From the NCBI GenBank assembly GCA_937995825.1, contig CALKJO010000005.1, positions 124,001-188,000 on the forward strand: a stretch of DNA of 64,000 nucleotides. The letters are read 5' to 3'. The notes below the pieces were generated by a model. It was not told where the DNA came from and did no database searches. It saw nothing but the letters and a program-made list of their open reading frames with translations. Shown piece after piece: positions 62,315-64,000 of the stretch. How positions within the stretch are numbered: the first letter of the stretch is position 1; the number at the start of each line of letters is the position of its first letter. The position numbers and the translations under genes are program-made. This stretch comes from an uncultured Anaerolineae bacterium. GTDB taxonomy: Bacteria; Chloroflexota; Anaerolineae; Aggregatilineales; Phototrophicaceae.

Positions 62315-62346
62315 TTTCTAAAAATGTAAATCAGCCAATAGTCTCG

Positions 62347-63078
62347 ATGATGAGTGACGTGATGGAACATCGCAGTGTGCCGCCCGGTAGTATTTCTGTC
62401 CTGATCGTGGATGATCATCCGCTGTTTCGCGATGGTTTGCAGAAAGCAGTCGAGATCGAGGATGATCTGGTTGTCGTAGGACAGTGCGCAACAGGAGCGG
62501 ACGCCTTGCAACAGGCTGCGAAACTACAGCCCGATATCATGCTGCTGGACATTAACCTGCCAGATATTAATGGTCTGCAAATCATGCGGCAGTTGAAGAA
62601 TGAATACAGCGAGATCCGCATCATTGTCCTGACTGCTTATCATGATGCCGAGCAGGTTCTGCACGCGATGCGCGCTGGCGCTTCGGCGTACTGTCCGAAA
62701 GATATCACGCAGGAGCAGCTCGTCGGCGTCATCCGCGATGTTGCACAGGGTTCGTATGTGGTTAACGATCAACTGATGGATCGCGCGGCGCTGCTGAGCT
62801 GGATCAGCAGCAGCATCGACGCCATTGGCGGATACGCTGCCAACGGCGATCAAACGTATGTGCCGCTCAGTCCGCGCGAGATGGAAATTTTGCAGTTCGT
62901 CACACAGGGGATGAGCAATAAAGAGATCGCGCATCGCCTGCGCATCAGCCAGCAAACCGTGAAGAATCATATGACCTCGATTCTGAAGAAGCTGAATGTC
63001 CAGGATCGGACACAAGCTGCGGTCACCGCGCTGCGCTACGGCTGGGTGCGATTACAAGACATCACCCGCCACCAGTAA
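62347..63078 (+). CDS. NarL/FixJ-family response regulator
   Basis: A 243-residue protein. The receiver has VDDHPLFRDG, phospho-acceptor D68 in MLLDINLPD, the LTAYHD switch region and YCPKDIT with its lysine. The C-terminal LuxR-type helix-turn-helix reads LSPREMEILQFVTQGMSNKEIAHRL, QQTVKNHMTSILKKLNVQDR. It should be phosphorylated by the kinase encoded 47 nt downstream. No strong ribosome-binding site is visible at the ATG. Target genes are unknown. Confidence 0.93.
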   Translation: MMSDVMEHRSVPPGSISVLIVDDHPLFRDGLQKAVEIEDDLVVVGQCATGADALQQAAKLQPDIMLLDINLPDINGLQIMRQLKNEYSEIRIIVLTAYHDAEQVLHAMRAGASAYCPKDITQEQLVGVIRDVAQGSYVVNDQLMDRAALLSWISSSIDAIGGYAANGDQTYVPLSPREMEILQFVTQGMSNKEIAHRLRISQQTVKNHMTSILKKLNVQDRTQAAVTALRYGWVRLQDITRHQ

Positions 63079-63091
63079 GCTTATCTGTCTG

Positions 63092-63128
63092 AAGGAGGAA
63101 AGGCGGCATCCCCGCCATAACAAGTATG
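63092..63128 (+). promoter_or_regulatory. Unusual ribosome-binding region of the NarX-type kinase gene with an intervening hairpin
   Basis: AAGGAGG at 63092-63098 is 27 nt from the only in-frame ATG (63126-63128), too far for normal initiation. Between them GGCGG (63102-63106) and CCGCC (63112-63116) form a perfect 5-bp stem with a 5-nt loop. Folding the stem would cut the effective distance to about 12 nt. Confidence 0.5.
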
Positions 63129-64000
63129 GTCGATCAATTCCAAACCGAAGCCCGCAGTAAAGATGAGCTGATCGATTTGATTACGCAGGAAATGAAGCGC
63201 ATCCGTGAAAAGCTGGCTGAGCTGAAGGTGCAGATCGATCAGACTCAGCTTGTTGTGGATCGTGAACAGCATCGCAACGCCGACATTGCCGCTGAACTGC
63301 GAACAATTCAGGACAATATCGAAACCGTGCCGCGCCAAGACATCCGCGCAAAATATGATGAAGCGCTCGACGCGCGCTTTCGTCTCACAACGATGCGCGG
63401 GCAGCTTGAGAAATTCCAAAGCACCCGTGAGCAGCTTGAACGCGATCAACAGCTCCTATCGCAGATCATCAATCGACTCCAGGGTGTAGACGTGATGCCG
63501 GCGTCAGCGGAGTCGAAAGAGAGCGGCGGCACTAGCAAGGGAGTGGCAAATATTGTCCGCATTATCAGCGCGCAGGAAGAGGAACGCCAGCGGCTTGCGC
63601 GGCAAATGCATGATGGTCCGGCGCAGTCGCTCACCAATTTCATCCTGCAAGCTGAAATCTGCCAGCGGCTTTTCGACCGCAATCCGGCGCGCGCCGCTGA
63701 AGAACTGAACAATCTCAAGACGGTTGCCTCGGCGACCTTCCAGAAAGTCCGCGACTTCATTTTTGATCTGCGCCCAATGATGCTCGACGACCTCGGCGTG
63801 ATCCCCACCGTCCGGCGCTATGTCGATAACTTCCGCGAGAAGAATGACATTTCGGTCAAGCTGGATATCCTCGGCGAGGAACGCCGGATGCAGACACACC
63901 GCGAGGTGCTGATCTTCAGAGGCATCCAGGAATTAATGGTTTTCGCTAGAGATTATGCTTCCGCAACAGAAATATCGATTATGCTGGATATGTCTGGCGA
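63126..64000 (+). CDS. NarX-type cytosolic sensor histidine kinase, partial
   Basis: The frame is open from ATG at 63126 to the window edge (291 residues seen). No membrane segment is present. Residues 1-120 form a coiled coil (EMKRIREKLAELKVQIDQTQ, MRGQLEKFQSTREQLERDQQ). The HisKA_3 domain begins with IISAQEEERQRLARQMHDG with phospho-acceptor H162 and continues with FIFDLRPMMLDDLGVIPTVRRY. The HATPase domain starts before the edge (RGIQELMVFARDY) and is cut. It lies downstream of its likely partner regulator; the coiled coil may sense a cytosolic signal or dimerise. Confidence 0.88.
   Translation, partial: MVDQFQTEARSKDELIDLITQEMKRIREKLAELKVQIDQTQLVVDREQHRNADIAAELRTIQDNIETVPRQDIRAKYDEALDARFRLTTMRGQLEKFQSTREQLERDQQLLSQIINRLQGVDVMPASAESKESGGTSKGVANIVRIISAQEEERQRLARQMHDGPAQSLTNFILQAEICQRLFDRNPARAAEELNNLKTVASATFQKVRDFIFDLRPMMLDDLGVIPTVRRYVDNFREKNDISVKLDILGEERRMQTHREVLIFRGIQELMVFARDYASATEISIMLDMSG

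Overview
This GC-rich window looks like chromosomal DNA of a Chloroflexota bacterium, probably of the Anaerolineae type. That is an inference from gene content: lipoproteins with Thr/Pro-rich linkers, a TadE/TadG surface-protein operon with a mucin-like tail, several soluble GAF histidine kinases, a full branched-chain amino-acid (liv) importer, CcdA/TlpA redox proteins, and no LPS genes. No tRNA, rRNA, insertion sequence, phage or CRISPR array was found. Coding density is very high, many genes overlap by ATGA, and no gene-free gap exceeds about 200 bp.

Layout. 1-4017 (minus): a truncated Bax-inhibitor-1 protein, then a three-gene operon (sugar-nucleotide reductase, quinone-oxidoreductase-like MDR, class I/II aminotransferase) with a promoter at 4059-4088 and a terminator at 753-788. 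4141-7543 (minus): a GAF histidine kinase coupled to a receiver fused to an APH-like kinase. 7606-14269 (plus): a membrane protein, an AAA/STAND-like ATPase and livH-livM-livG-livF, the last five genes linked by ATGA overlaps. 14304-18462 (plus): comM, rarA, rpmF with a clear promoter and terminator, and fabD. 18566-20530: a lipoprotein fusing a fasciclin domain to a liv-type solute-binding protein. 20592-22187 (minus): an M1-type peptidase lipoprotein.

22284-32111 (plus): a UbiA prenyltransferase, a small membrane protein, a lipoprotein, a DHH-CBS-CCA nucleotidyltransferase, a GNAT, a cupin, a sulfite-oxidase-family molybdoprotein, a Tat-signal SH3b-like protein, CcdA fused to thioredoxin, TlpA and a DUF2085 protein. 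The last part reads as an extracytoplasmic thiol-redox module. 32194-38700 (minus): three TadE/TadG-like secreted proteins. 38891-43607 (minus): an operon PspA/IM30-like protein, sensor kinase, two OmpR-type regulators, with promoter and terminator. 43684-56571 (minus): nine membrane proteins of surface-polysaccharide or protein-glycosylation type (GT-C transferases, YfhO-like proteins, a WcaJ-like phosphoglycosyltransferase).

56756-59464 (plus): a membrane-anchored NACHT-like NTPase with HEAT repeats and an Arg in its P-loop. 59470-62161 (minus): pgeF, yggS, yggT, yggU and a lipoprotein. 62347-64000 (plus): a NarL-type regulator and a NarX-type cytosolic kinase cut by the window end.

The best leads are the kinase/receiver-APH pair, the ATPase coupled to the liv operon, the FAS1-binding-protein fusion, the secreted TadG-like proteins with calcium-loop-like motifs and a mucin tail, and the NACHT-HEAT protein with a substituted Walker A. 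All functions are read by eye from sequence; no database search was run.
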